Source of the DNA: Deinococcus aquatilis DSM 23025
GTDB taxonomy: Bacteria; Deinococcota; Deinococci; Deinococcales; Deinococcaceae
DNA length: 64,000 nucleotides
NCBI RefSeq assembly: GCF_000378445.1
Contig: NZ_KB899697.1
Coordinates: forward strand, 1 to 64,000
Reading direction: 5' to 3'
A program made the translations under genes and the position numbers. The notes below the pieces were generated by a model. It was not told the DNA's origin, searched no databases, and was given only the letters and a program-made list of their open reading frames with translations. Shown one piece after another: positions 1-8,376 of this stretch; positions within the stretch are counted from its first letter, which is position 1; every line of letters starts with the position of its first letter.

Positions 1-263
1 CCCACATGACGCTCCACGATCACGTGGAGCGCCTACTCTGCCTATTGACCCTGGCGTACGTCTGGTGCGTGCTGGTGGGGGTTCTCCAAACCTGCACTGT
101 GAAGGCGCACGGTCGGCGAGCCTGGAGTGTGGTGACGCTGGGCCTCCGGACCCTCGTGCGGACGTTCGTCTGCATCCACGAGCGTGGGGAGGCGGAAGCC
201 CTGCAACTCATTGGGCTTTTGAAATCCAGCCAGACGCTCAATTCAGAAAGTGTCGGGTACTGA
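1..263 (+). CDS. IS4-type transposase, C-terminal end (5' part outside window)
   Basis: The reading frame is open from the window edge to the TGA at 261-263, so only the last ~86 residues are visible. The pattern ERLLCLLTLAYVW followed by KAHGRRAWSVVTLGL is what the C-terminal tail of IS4-family DDE transposases looks like: a hydrophobic helix, then a basic HGRR segment, then a helix of the type SVxxLGLxxL. The catalytic DDE residues lie upstream and cannot be checked. It may be intact or a remnant. The family call is by recognition of the tail only. Confidence 0.6.
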   Translation, partial: HMTLHDHVERLLCLLTLAYVWCVLVGVLQTCTVKAHGRRAWSVVTLGLRTLVRTFVCIHERGEAEALQLIGLLKSSQTLNSESVGY

Positions 264-264
264 G

Positions 265-311
265 CTTGATGGGTCGTCATTTGCGACACTTGCCATCAAG
301 TGCTTCTTTTT
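265..311 (+). terminator. Hairpin and T-tract after the transposase end
   Basis: CTTGATGG at 265-272 pairs with CCATCAAG at 293-300, with a smaller inner pairing GTCG/CGAC. A T-rich run follows at 303-311. This fits a rho-independent terminator for the transposase, although the loop is long. It could also be part of the element's end. Confidence 0.4.
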
Positions 312-345
312 ATGACTTATAGCGATAAATGAATGAACTGGGCAA

Positions 346-399
346 TACGGAGAAAGGAGCCACCGGAATTCTGTTTCCCCCGTGGTTCCTTTCGCCGTA
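346..399. repeat. 18-bp imperfect inverted repeat
   Basis: The arms lie at 346-363 and 382-399 and match at 16 of 18 positions, one of the two mismatches being a G-U wobble in RNA. They are separated by 18 bases. No T-tract follows, so it is not a classical terminator. It lies between the transposase end and the histidine kinase and could be a small element or the kinase leader. Confidence 0.4.
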
Positions 400-489
400 C
401 TGCGTGCTTAAGAGCTGTGACGTGATATTTATCTCAAATCACTAAAAAAGTACAGCGCAGGCGACAGTATTATTTTACACTTCCCGAGA

Positions 490-2154
490 ATGACCGTTCG
501 GGATGATGCTACCAACACCCCTTCCTCACAACAGGGAGAACATAGAAGCGGAGTTTTGGCGTATGCGTCTCCGGGGGAACCGCTGGCTGCATTCATCCTG
601 CGGCCTTTCTGGTTGCCTTTGTTACTGCTGCTGGGTGTAGGAATCTCGGTACTCGTGGCTGTGGACCGTAATGCCCGCAGCGCCATGCTGGTCAGGGAAG
701 CGCAGGCGCGGCTGACCCTGATCACGACCTTGCTGCGCGACACCGCCGATCTGGAGCGCGGGCAACGTGGGTTCATCATTACCGGGATAGAGTCTTTTTT
801 GCAGCCCTACACGATTACCAAGAAAAACCTTCCCGACCACATTGAGGCGCTACGTAAATCGAGTGTCACCGATCAGCAACGGGTGAATTTAAACCGCGTG
901 GCTCTGTTGATCGTCACGTGGGATCGTCAGGCGGCCATGCCCGAAATTTCGGCCCGCCGAGAATCACTGACCAATGCCGTGCAGCTCGTCAGCGACGGCA
1001 GTGGCAGGCGCACTCTGGACGAGGCGCGTCAGACGCTGAATGTCATGCAGACCCGAGAAAATGCCCGCCTGAGTGCGGCTTTGGAATCGAGTACCCTGAC
1101 CCTGCGCAACGTGCGGGCCGTAACGCTGCTGGGGTTGTTCCTCAGCATGCTGCTGCTGGTTCTGACAGCACTGAGAACCGCCAGAACCGTGGCAGGGAAT
1201 GTGCAGGACGTGACGGCGCGGGCGCGGCATATGGCGGCGGGTCAGTACAATGACCGCCTGCCGCCGACGCCACTGCTGGAACTGCGTGAATTGGGTCAGC
1301 AATTTCAAATTATGGCCACTGCGGTACAGGAGCGCGAACGGACGCTTATCACCACCAACGCTGCTCTGGAGCGCAGCAACCGCGAGTTGGAGCAGTTTGC
1401 CTACGTCGCCAGCCACGACCTTCAGGAGCCGCTCAGAACCATCGGCAGCTACACCGAACTGTTGTCGAGACGGTATACAGGCAAACTTGATGAGCGGGCC
1501 GACCAATATATTGCCTTCACTATTTCGGCCACCCAGCGCCTCAAGTATCTGATTCAGGATCTGCTGGCCTACTCCCGCGTACGCCAGGGCGGGCGTAACT
1601 TCAGTGCCGTCAATACTGCCGAACTCGTCAGTCAGGTGCTGGAAGACCTGCAACTTCAGGTACAGGGCGCACAGATTCAGGTTGGCCCTCTGCCGACCGT
1701 CTGGGGAAATCCTGAACTGCTGCGGCATGTGTTTCTCAATCTGATCGGCAATGCCCTCAAGTTCCGTGCAGAGGGACGGCCTGCTCAGGTAGAAATATCG
1801 GCGCAGGACGACGGCACCTGCTGGACCATTCGCATACGGGATAACGGGATTGGGATAGAGCCTCAGTACCACGACCGAATTTTTGGAGTTTTTCAGCGCC
1901 TGCACGGGCCGAACGAGTATGAAGGCAGCGGTATCGGTCTGGCCGTGACCCGTACAGCTCTGGAGCAGCACGGCGGTACCCTCAGTCTCAGCAGCGTTTT
2001 CGGTCAGGGCAGCACTTTTTCTTTCACCATCCCGCACGCCGCAGCCCAGCTCTCCGCGCACGCTCTGGCAGAGGCCCGGTCTGTTCCCGCTGATCCGGCT
2101 CTCCGCGCAGACCGCCCCACGCCCAGCACTCCCGAGCCACCCCCCGGCACCTAA
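490..2154 (+). CDS. CHASE3-domain sensor histidine kinase
   Basis: This is a membrane histidine kinase of 554 residues. A first membrane helix lies at about residues 39-58, followed by an extracytoplasmic CHASE3-type sensor containing the typical RGFIITG segment (about 65-200). A second helix (about 208-230), a HAMP linker, a HisKA domain with SHDLQEPLR and phospho-acceptor His309, and a HATPase_c domain follow. The ATPase has an N box (FLNLIGNALKF), DNGIGI and a GSGIGLA lid. The tail after residue ~525 is proline-rich. No strong ribosome site precedes the ATG, but a later start would remove the first helix. The response regulator at 2273 follows on the same strand and is the likely partner. 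The signal sensed is unknown. Confidence 0.92.
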   Translation: MTVRDDATNTPSSQQGEHRSGVLAYASPGEPLAAFILRPFWLPLLLLLGVGISVLVAVDRNARSAMLVREAQARLTLITTLLRDTADLERGQRGFIITGIESFLQPYTITKKNLPDHIEALRKSSVTDQQRVNLNRVALLIVTWDRQAAMPEISARRESLTNAVQLVSDGSGRRTLDEARQTLNVMQTRENARLSAALESSTLTLRNVRAVTLLGLFLSMLLLVLTALRTARTVAGNVQDVTARARHMAAGQYNDRLPPTPLLELRELGQQFQIMATAVQERERTLITTNAALERSNRELEQFAYVASHDLQEPLRTIGSYTELLSRRYTGKLDERADQYIAFTISATQRLKYLIQDLLAYSRVRQGGRNFSAVNTAELVSQVLEDLQLQVQGAQIQVGPLPTVWGNPELLRHVFLNLIGNALKFRAEGRPAQVEISAQDDGTCWTIRIRDNGIGIEPQYHDRIFGVFQRLHGPNEYEGSGIGLAVTRTALEQHGGTLSLSSVFGQGSTFSFTIPHAAAQLSAHALAEARSVPADPALRADRPTPSTPEPPPGT

Positions 2155-2262
2155 ATTTCTGCTCTCAGTCGGCTAGAATATATTGTGATGTGTTCGGTCA
2201 CCCGCCCTCGCTGCACCAGGCTTCGGCGCACCAGTAAAATCCAGGCAGTCCACTTTCCGTTC

Positions 2263-2267
2263 AGGAG
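2263..2267 (+). promoter_or_regulatory. Ribosome binding site of the response regulator
   Basis: AGGAG lies five bases before the ATG at 2273 and fixes that start. Confidence 0.7.
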
Positions 2268-2272
2268 TACGT

Positions 2273-2710
2273 ATGAAGTCCATTGAAATTTTACTGGTCG
2301 AAGACAATCCCGCCGATGTCATGCTGACCGAAGAAGCGTTCACGGAAGCCGATTTTCCCCACCGCCTCCATGTCGCCAAAGACGGCGTCGAAGCTCTGCG
2401 TTTTTTGCGCAGAGAAGACCACTATGCCGGTCAGCCCACCCCGGACGTGATTTTGCTGGATCTGAATATGCCGCGCATGAGCGGGCTGGAAGTGCTGGAC
2501 ATTCTGAAGCTCGATCAGTATCTGCGTAATATTCCGGTGATCGTCCTGACCACGTCCAGGGCTGAAGGCGATATCTGGCGCAGCTATAACCTGCATGCCA
2601 ACGCCTATATCCCCAAACCGGTGACCATCAGTGAATTTGTGGAAGTGATCAAATCATTCGAGACCTTCTGGTTCTCGATTGTGGCGCTGTCTCCCAAAGC
2701 CAAGCCGTAA
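2273..2710 (+). CDS. CheY-like response regulator (Rcp1 type)
   Basis: This is a single receiver domain of 145 residues with no output domain. The acidic pocket is in VEDNPAD (residues 9-15), the phospho-acceptor is Asp63 in LLDLNMP, the conserved Thr is in VLTTS and the Lys is in PKP. Single-domain regulators of this kind are typical partners of phytochrome-like histidine kinases and act by phosphotransfer or protein contact. It lies 118 bases after the CHASE3 kinase on the same strand, so the two are probably a two-component pair. A strong terminator closes the unit. Confidence 0.93.
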   Translation: MKSIEILLVEDNPADVMLTEEAFTEADFPHRLHVAKDGVEALRFLRREDHYAGQPTPDVILLDLNMPRMSGLEVLDILKLDQYLRNIPVIVLTTSRAEGDIWRSYNLHANAYIPKPVTISEFVEVIKSFETFWFSIVALSPKAKP

Positions 2711-2719
2711 CCCTGCACC

Positions 2720-2770
2720 AAGAGGAGAGGCGCGGAGCCTTTTTTGTGCTCCGCGCCTCTCCTCTTTTTT
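2720..2770. terminator. Strong bidirectional rho-independent terminator
   Basis: The arms at 2720-2738 and 2748-2766 form a perfect 19-bp stem with a short T-rich loop. A run of T follows on the plus strand, and the left arm begins AAGAGG. It sits between the convergent response regulator and hydrolase genes and probably serves both. Confidence 0.85.
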
Positions 2771-2772
2771 GT

Positions 2773-3609
2773 TCAGGCCCGCTTCAAAAAGTTCAGCAGT
2801 GCGGCGTTGAGTTCCTCAGCATGTGTCCAGCCCAGAGCGTGTGGGCCGTCCTTGATGACCACCAGCTCGCTGCCTGCGATCATCTGATGGAGGCGTGCTC
2901 CCGTTGCTTCCAGCGGCAAAATCCGGTCGGCGTCGCCGTGAACGATCAGGGTCGGGACATCGATCCGGGCCACATCGGCGCGGAAATCGGTCAGCCACGC
3001 CGGAACGCAGGCGAGAGTGGCGCGGGCCGAGGAACCCACCGCCACATTCCAGCTGGCCTGCAAGACTTCATCGCTGACACGGGTGCCTTTCAGGACGTCA
3101 GCGTTGTAGAAATTTTGAAAAAATTGTTTGAAGAAGGCTGGACGGTCTGCGCGAATGGCGTCCATGATGCCCTCGAACACGCTGCCGTCCACTCCTTCTG
3201 GGTTCTCTGATGTTTTAAGGAGATACGGGGCGATGGGCGCAGCAAAGACCGCCTTCTGAATCCGGGCGGAACCGAATTTGCCCAGATAACGGGCCACCTC
3301 TCCGCATCCCATAGAGAAACCCACCAGAATCACGTCGCTCAGGTTCAGGTGCGCCAGCAGATGCTCCAGATCAGCAGACAGCGTGTCATATTCGTACCCC
3401 ACCGAGGGCTGACTGGAAGCGCCGAAGCCCCGGCGGTCATAGGTGATGACCCGGTACCCTGCGTCCAGCAGCGCCGCTTCCTGCCGTTCCCACGAATGCC
3501 CATTCAGCGGGAAGCCGTGAATCAGGACGACTGGTTGCCCCGTGCCGTGATCCTCGAAATACAGATTGATGGGCTGCGCGTTTTCCTGACCGACAGTGAC
3601 ATAAGCCAT
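2773..3609 (-). CDS. Alpha/beta hydrolase, non-heme chloroperoxidase type
   Basis: This is a cytosolic alpha/beta-fold hydrolase of 278 residues, the usual length for the cofactor-free haloperoxidase/esterase group. The oxyanion segment HGFPLNGHSW is at residues 31-40. The nucleophile is Ser99 in GFSMG, the acid is in HGDADRILP (Asp228 is likely), and the catalytic His257 is in DGPHALGWTH. The strand-helix pattern YDRRGFGASSQP is characteristic of the family. An AGGAGG site lies just before the ATG at 3609. The natural substrate cannot be told, and esterase or peroxidase activity are both possible. It appears to be a single-gene unit. Confidence 0.9.
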   Translation of the reverse strand: MAYVTVGQENAQPINLYFEDHGTGQPVVLIHGFPLNGHSWERQEAALLDAGYRVITYDRRGFGASSQPSVGYEYDTLSADLEHLLAHLNLSDVILVGFSMGCGEVARYLGKFGSARIQKAVFAAPIAPYLLKTSENPEGVDGSVFEGIMDAIRADRPAFFKQFFQNFYNADVLKGTRVSDEVLQASWNVAVGSSARATLACVPAWLTDFRADVARIDVPTLIVHGDADRILPLEATGARLHQMIAGSELVVIKDGPHALGWTHAEELNAALLNFLKRA

Positions 3610-3745
3610 AGGTATCCTCCTGATCTCTCAACATGAGTTTAGGCCTGTGAGCTGGCTGGGGCGTCATATTTTGTCTTGAACGTCCTATCACCTGCCCTTA
3701 TTCTCCTTTTTTTGCCCCCTTGCCTTTTCGTCAAACTGGCGTCAC

Positions 3746-5026
3746 TCACTGAACTCCCCTCAGGCGGGCGTCTCCCGGCGGCACGGCAAAGACGCCGCCC
3801 CAGGCCCGGTAACTGCTGGACAGACGCTCTTGGCGGGTGCGGCCATCGGCAAACTTGATCTGCCGGACAACCGAAACCTGTGCTCCCGCCGCAGGCATAT
3901 CTATTCGGCGCACCGTGCCCGCTGCCATCTTGGAGTCGGCTATGAAGGTGGGCGGCGGCGCGGTGCGTGTACCGGACAGCTCAGGCGCACCAATCTGCAC
4001 CTGTCTTCCGTCGGGGCGGCCAAACAGATGCACGCTCAGGCGGGCTGCCGGAATATCCCAGTCGGCCTGCACCAGCAAGACTCCGGCGGTATCGTTGCGC
4101 CAGCGCAGATTTTTGGCGGGGGCGTACACGGCAGCGTCCAGGCCCGGAGCGCCGTAATAACCCACCTGATAGGAGTGCGCGTGCCTTTCGGTGATGGGCA
4201 GTCCGGCGCGGAAGGCCGCCCGAAAAACCGTGGTGCTGACCTGACACAGACCGCCCCCGTCTTCCACACTCAGGGTATTACCTGTCACCACATAGCCCTG
4301 CCGAAAGCCTGTTCCTGCGCTGATCGGGCCGATAGAGGCGTTGAAATTGAACTCGGCACCGGGAGCAACCCACCTGCCATGGACCCGGCTGGCTCCTACA
4401 CGCACATTTTCTATCCGGAAGTCAGGACTGCCCGCAAACGACGATTCACCTGTGCCCAGATACGCCAGCCCCTCGGCAGCGGCCCAGGCCACGTTGCGCG
4501 GCGGGGCCACCAACCTGACCGACAGGGCGCTGCGTGAATCACCTCGCTGCACAGCCCGCAGTAATGCCGCTTCGGTGGCGGCCCGGTCTACCTTCCAGCC
4601 TGTCTGGGCCTGAGCGATCCAGCGTTTGCCCTGCCGAAAGAAGCGCAGTTCGCGTGGCTTACGGGCCTCTATCTGATCGTAGAGCGGCATCAGCGCAGGC
4701 CGCAGCAGGTCTACACTCCCAGCAGTCTTCACCTGGCTTACCTGCTGGGTACTGAGGGGCAGGGTCAGCGAGCGGTGTACGAGTGGGCGCGAGATCTGCC
4801 CTCCCGACAGGACGGGTTCCGGGACGCTCCAGAGCAGCTGAATGTTGGTGGGTTGCGGCACCGTTTTGGGGGCTTTCGGAGGTGCGGCAGCCTTCAGAGG
4901 GGCAGTAGGCGGAAGGGTGGCATTGGACGTTCCCGAAGTTTGCGGGGCCGGACGGCAGGCCACCAGCGCCCCGAGGAGAAGCAGGGCCATCAGGGAACAG
5001 GGAACGGTCTGGAACGATAGGCGCAT
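3746..5026 (-). CDS. VanW-family lipoprotein
   Basis: The protein has 426 residues. The N terminus has a short basic segment, a hydrophobic stretch and a lipobox ending LVAC (Cys24), so it is probably a lipid-anchored envelope protein. A proline/alanine-rich linker follows. The VanW domain occupies roughly residues 215-345 and carries the diagnostic motifs FNFNASIGP, GGGLCQVST and RHAHSYQVGYY. The C-terminal ~60 residues resemble a G5-type beta domain. VanW proteins occur in vancomycin-resistance clusters and widely elsewhere. Their biochemical role is unsettled, but cell-wall association is generally assumed. No resistance genes lie nearby. Confidence 0.88.
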   Translation of the reverse strand: MRLSFQTVPCSLMALLLLGALVACRPAPQTSGTSNATLPPTAPLKAAAPPKAPKTVPQPTNIQLLWSVPEPVLSGGQISRPLVHRSLTLPLSTQQVSQVKTAGSVDLLRPALMPLYDQIEARKPRELRFFRQGKRWIAQAQTGWKVDRAATEAALLRAVQRGDSRSALSVRLVAPPRNVAWAAAEGLAYLGTGESSFAGSPDFRIENVRVGASRVHGRWVAPGAEFNFNASIGPISAGTGFRQGYVVTGNTLSVEDGGGLCQVSTTVFRAAFRAGLPITERHAHSYQVGYYGAPGLDAAVYAPAKNLRWRNDTAGVLLVQADWDIPAARLSVHLFGRPDGRQVQIGAPELSGTRTAPPPTFIADSKMAAGTVRRIDMPAAGAQVSVVRQIKFADGRTRQERLSSSYRAWGGVFAVPPGDARLRGVQ

Positions 5027-5167
5027 AAATTGGACTCTCTCAGGGGGAAAAACAAACGTTTCTGGGAATAGAGACCGAGCGTATGCTCAGAACAAATCTC
5101 CAGAGATGAAAAAGGGGAGAAACAGCCTGCTGGCCGCCGCTCCCCCGCGTGATGACTGCTGGTTGCC

Positions 5168-5647
5168 TCAGGGCATCAGCACCGTGTCGATGACGTGGAT
5201 GATGCCGTTGCTGGCCGCAATATCGGTCTGCGTGACCGTCGAGTCGTTAATGGTGACCGTGCCGCCGTTGACCGCGATGGTCACGTTGGCTCCGTTCACG
5301 GTCTTGGCCGTGCTGAGATTCACCACTTGGGCGGCAGTGACCCGGCCCGGTACCACGTGATACAGCAGCAGAGCTTTCAGTGCGGCGGGGTCGTTCAGCA
5401 GGGCGTTCAGTTGATCCTGCGGCACCTTGGCAAACGCGGCATTGGTAGGCGCGAACACCGTAAAAGGTCCGGCGCTGCTGAGCGTGCTTGCCAAGCCTGC
5501 GGCCTGCACAGCGGTCAGCAGCGTGCTGAAGTTCGGATCGTTGGCAACGATTGCGGCAATCGTATTGCCCGTAGGAACGGCGCTACCGCCTCCTGCAAAA
5601 GCAGGCGTGGCAAACATCAGAGCGGTCAAAACAAAAATTTTCTTCAT
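5168..5647 (-). CDS. Secreted fasciclin (FAS1) domain protein
   Basis: A Sec signal peptide (MKKIFVLTALMFATPAFA) is followed by one FAS1 domain. The H1 box is visible as GPFTVFAPTNAAFAKVP and the H2 region as VNGANVTIAVNGG. FAS1 proteins mediate adhesion and protein-protein contacts outside the cell. Two starts are possible, a TTG at 5653 and an ATG at 5647. The GGAGG at 5655-5659 is seven bases from the ATG but only one base from the TTG, so the ATG is preferred, giving 159 residues. The VanW gene lies downstream on the same strand, 141 bases away. Confidence 0.92.
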   Translation of the reverse strand: MKKIFVLTALMFATPAFAGGGSAVPTGNTIAAIVANDPNFSTLLTAVQAAGLASTLSSAGPFTVFAPTNAAFAKVPQDQLNALLNDPAALKALLLYHVVPGRVTAAQVVNLSTAKTVNGANVTIAVNGGTVTINDSTVTQTDIAASNGIIHVIDTVLMP

Positions 5648-5752
5648 AGTCAAACCTCCGTAAACAAGACAAGTCGCCCTTTTGATAGAAAGGGATGCCA
5701 GATTGAAAGAAATAAACTGTCAGGCCACCAAGTTGTCTGATCTGCTGACAAA

Positions 5753-5767
5753 GGCAATTTAATTGCC
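5753..5767. promoter_or_regulatory. Perfect palindrome, candidate operator upstream of FAS1
   Basis: GGCAATT and AATTGCC flank a single central T. It lies about 105 bases upstream of the FAS1 start, where a promoter for the minus-strand gene would be expected. A TTGACA (minus strand) lies just upstream of it. The binding protein is unknown. Confidence 0.35.
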
Positions 5768-6042
5768 ATTCTCGGCTGTCAAAGTACGCCCCGGTACAAT
5801 GAGATACTTCTGAGAATTCGATATGACTTTAGAGTTGGGTCAGTATAGGTAGAGATAGAGGATTAAAATCGACTGAATGAGTTATTTTCGACGGCAAATT
5901 AAGTGGAAGTTACGATTGCAAGAGCCTAAAATGCAGTGGCCCACTAGGCTCACATGTGATCTCTGCATCCGTCATACAGAATCCGAGAGACCGCCTGCTC
6001 TCCTGTACGAGGCAACGCCCTGATGCCCTAGGCCATTTATTC

Positions 6043-6084
6043 TACCCGGATGATATTGACATCCGTATTTTACCCGGATACTAT
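6043..6084 (+). promoter_or_regulatory. Sigma-70-type promoter with direct repeats
   Basis: TTGACA at 6056-6061 and TACTAT at 6079-6084 are spaced by exactly 17 bases. The expected transcript start falls at about 6091, which is the ATG of the DUF2239 gene, so the message is probably leaderless. The sequence TACCCGGAT occurs twice, at 6043-6051 and 6071-6079, bracketing the -35 and abutting the -10. This suggests a repressor or activator site. Confidence 0.65.
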
Positions 6085-6090
6085 CCTCGT

Positions 6091-6690
6091 ATGGATAAAT
6101 TGCCTGTTTATACGGCTTTTGACGGCACACACCACCTCCTCACAGGTACGCTCCGTGAGGTATTGACTCATCTCAAAACCCAGGAGGAATCGCTCGACGG
6201 CGGCTCTCCGGTCCTGATTTTTGAAGCCCACAGCGGGCGGCAGGTCGATTTTAATTTGCGCGGCACGCTGTCCGAGGTGTTGGAACGTGAAGCGCCGCTT
6301 CCTGTTGCAGCTGCCAAGGCTGGCCCCGGACGGCCCAAACTGGGCATCGTTTCACGCGAAATCTCTTTGTTGCCCCGGCACTGGGCCTGGCTTGAACAGC
6401 AACGCGGCGGGGCGTCGGCCACCCTGCGCCGCCTGGTCGATGAGGCACGTAAAGAGAATCCCGGTCAGGAGCAAATCCAGCAGGCCCAGACCGCCACCGA
6501 CCGCTTCCTGGGTGTGATGGCTGGAAATCTGCCGCATTTTGAGGCCGCATCACGCGCCCTGTATGCCCGCGACCGGGCTGCATTCAGTCAGCACATCGCC
6601 CAGTGGCCCGGTGATATTCGGGCTTACGCCCTTCAACTGGCAGCACCTGTTTTTGCGGATCACTCTATAGAAGCCGCTCCGTCCACCTGA
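6091..6690 (+). CDS. DUF2239 family protein
   Basis: The protein has 199 residues from the ATG at 6091. The opening YTAFDGTHHLLTGTLREVLTHLK matches the usual N terminus of DUF2239, and the central part (AGPGRPKLGIVSREISLLPRHWAWLEQQRGGAS, in segments) resembles the conserved core with its WLxxQxGGAS helix. The family has no established biochemical function, and the core looks like a small DNA-binding or ribbon-helix-helix-like segment. An upstream in-frame ATG at 5956 would place coding sequence across a very good promoter, so it is rejected. The gene is convergent with the molybdoenzyme three bases away. Confidence 0.82.
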   Translation: MDKLPVYTAFDGTHHLLTGTLREVLTHLKTQEESLDGGSPVLIFEAHSGRQVDFNLRGTLSEVLEREAPLPVAAAKAGPGRPKLGIVSREISLLPRHWAWLEQQRGGASATLRRLVDEARKENPGQEQIQQAQTATDRFLGVMAGNLPHFEAASRALYARDRAAFSQHIAQWPGDIRAYALQLAAPVFADHSIEAAPST

Positions 6691-6693
6691 CCC

Positions 6694-7764
6694 TCACTCC
6701 AGCGTGACGGTGATGGGCAGTGGGAAGGTGATCATGTATTTTCCCCGCCCTGGCTCGTGCCCGCTGGGTTGGGTGTGGCCTGCCGAGTCGGTGGCGCGGG
6801 CCAGCAGAGTCACCTTGCCGGGAGTGCCGGGGGTCTGCCAGAGGTAATGCCAGCGCCGCCACACATGAGTTTCCGGGGGATCGGTAAGTTCGGCCTCGGC
6901 CCAGGTCAGGCCGCCATCTGTGCTGACCTCCACCCGTACGATGTCGGCTTCACCTGTCCAGGCCGCGCCTGTGATGTCGTAGGGTTGTCCGGCAGCCACG
7001 TATTCGTCTATAGCAGGCCGGGCAATCTGGGCCTTGACCTGCATCACCGAAAGCGGCGTCATCTGGGGCGACAGGGGGCCGCTCTGATCCCAGTACGAAT
7101 AGTCCAGCGTCTGGAAAAACCCCTGAAACGGCGTTTGAGTTACGTGAATCTCGGTCAACCATTTCACCGAGGCCATGCCGTACCATCCCGGTACGATGGC
7201 CCGCAACGGAAAACCGTGTTGGGGTGTCAGGGCTTCACCGTTCATGGCATAGGCCAGCAGCACGTCGTCCTGCGCTTTGCCCAGCGGCACACTGCGCTCA
7301 TAGGCGATGATCCCCGGCGTTCTGGCGGGTTCATGCAGACAGCCCCGGTCGGCGCCGCACAGCACCGCTTCCCGTGCCCCTGCTTGTAGCCCTGCCCGCT
7401 CCAGCACGGCACGCAGCGGCACACCTGTCCACTGTGCGGTACTCACTGCTCCCAGTTCCCAGGCCACACCCTCTACCTTCGGTGTCAGAAAGGATCGGCT
7501 GTTGCCCGCACACTCCAACGTAACTGTGACTGTGCGCGGGGTCATGGCCTGCAGGTCGGCCAGCGTCAGCCTCAATGGGCGCTCAATCAGTCCACCAACC
7601 TGCAGGCACCAGTCGGCGGCGTTCAGTTCGGGCACCGGAAAATGACTGCGGACATAGAACTGTCCAGACGGTGTCAGACGCTCCGACAGGGTATGAAACG
7701 GAAATTCCAGATTGGCCGGACTGTCTTGCCGAACGATCATTTCTGACCCGTGGGGCGTGGGCAT
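6694..7764 (-). CDS. Sulfite oxidase-type molybdopterin oxidoreductase
   Basis: The protein has 356 residues, with an N-terminal molybdopterin-binding domain followed by a C-terminal Ig-like Mo-co dimerisation domain (about residues 255-350). The cofactor-ligand cysteine is Cys85 in TLECAGNSR. Other family motifs are GVAWELGAVSTAQWTGVPL, HGFPLRAIVPGWYGMASVKWL (given here in part) and a sulfite-oxidase-like VSTDGGLTW. No Tat or Sec signal is visible, so it is probably cytosolic, like plant sulfite oxidase, and it has no heme domain. The ATG at 7764 is preferred because GGAG precedes it at a suitable distance. The electron acceptor and substrate are not evident. Confidence 0.87.
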   Translation of the reverse strand: MPTPHGSEMIVRQDSPANLEFPFHTLSERLTPSGQFYVRSHFPVPELNAADWCLQVGGLIERPLRLTLADLQAMTPRTVTVTLECAGNSRSFLTPKVEGVAWELGAVSTAQWTGVPLRAVLERAGLQAGAREAVLCGADRGCLHEPARTPGIIAYERSVPLGKAQDDVLLAYAMNGEALTPQHGFPLRAIVPGWYGMASVKWLTEIHVTQTPFQGFFQTLDYSYWDQSGPLSPQMTPLSVMQVKAQIARPAIDEYVAAGQPYDITGAAWTGEADIVRVEVSTDGGLTWAEAELTDPPETHVWRRWHYLWQTPGTPGKVTLLARATDSAGHTQPSGHEPGRGKYMITFPLPITVTLE

Positions 7765-8376
7765 AGATCTACTCCAGAGCAGGGGTCGCCAGGAAGGCAC
7801 CCAAAGAGAAACTTCATCCGTGCGCCGAACGCGGCACCGAATCCCGTAGGTCAGCAGTTGAGGCCTTCATTAAACAACGAATCGGCCTCAACAACGAATT
7901 GGTTCGGGGAGACCCGCTCCAGTGACAGCAAAACACCGACGGCAAAATCAACAGGCCAGAGCCTCGAGTACAGATTCGGCACGCTTCCTGCCGCGTCCCT
8001 CAGACAGTCACGCTGCTTTCCTGGCTCAATGGGATACAATGATCCCTGTGAATCCCCGCGATTGCGGGTGGCGTTCAGCCCCGGTGCCTCCAGTCGGTCT
8101 CCAGACCATGGGCATCAAGACAGTAGTTGCGCTGAAAAGATATTGTTTCTGGCCTAGATTCTCTCTTTATCGATCCTGCGGTTTCTGATCTGTTTTGCCT
8201 CATTGCTGGCAGGGGTCTGATCGGAAATGCGGTGTGTGGCGAGTCTTGCTGCGCGGTTGGGCCTCTCAGGCGGGGTATTCAACGTTCTACCCTTTACGCC
8301 TGCGGCCCCTGCCTGACGCCGCATCCATCCATGCCCCCACCCAGCTCAGGCCGGGTGCGCTGGCTCAGGAAACCTC
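7765..8376. other. Intergenic gap upstream of the RNA helicase gene
   Basis: This stretch of about 610 bases contains no convincing gene. A perfect 9-bp inverted repeat is present, with arms at 7857-7865 and 7884-7892. The region probably holds the divergent promoters and a long leader for the helicase, which is common for cold-shock-type helicase messages. I cannot assign the promoters. Confidence 0.5.

Larger units (their letters stand above)
5648..6090. other. Intergenic gap between divergent FAS1 and DUF2239 genes
   Basis: No gene is supported here. It holds the FAS1 ribosome site, a 15-bp palindrome at 5753-5767, an AT-rich stretch at about 5800-5940, and the DUF2239 promoter at 6043-6084. 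Confidence 0.6.

Noticed and set aside
964..2061. Long minus-strand frame of 365 codons opposite the CHASE3 kinase
   Set aside because: Antisense shadow of a gene with clear domains; composition is unlike a protein and no ribosome site is present.
5956..6090. N-terminal extension of the DUF2239 protein
   Set aside because: The stretch contains the -35 and -10 of a near-consensus promoter and does not match the family N terminus.
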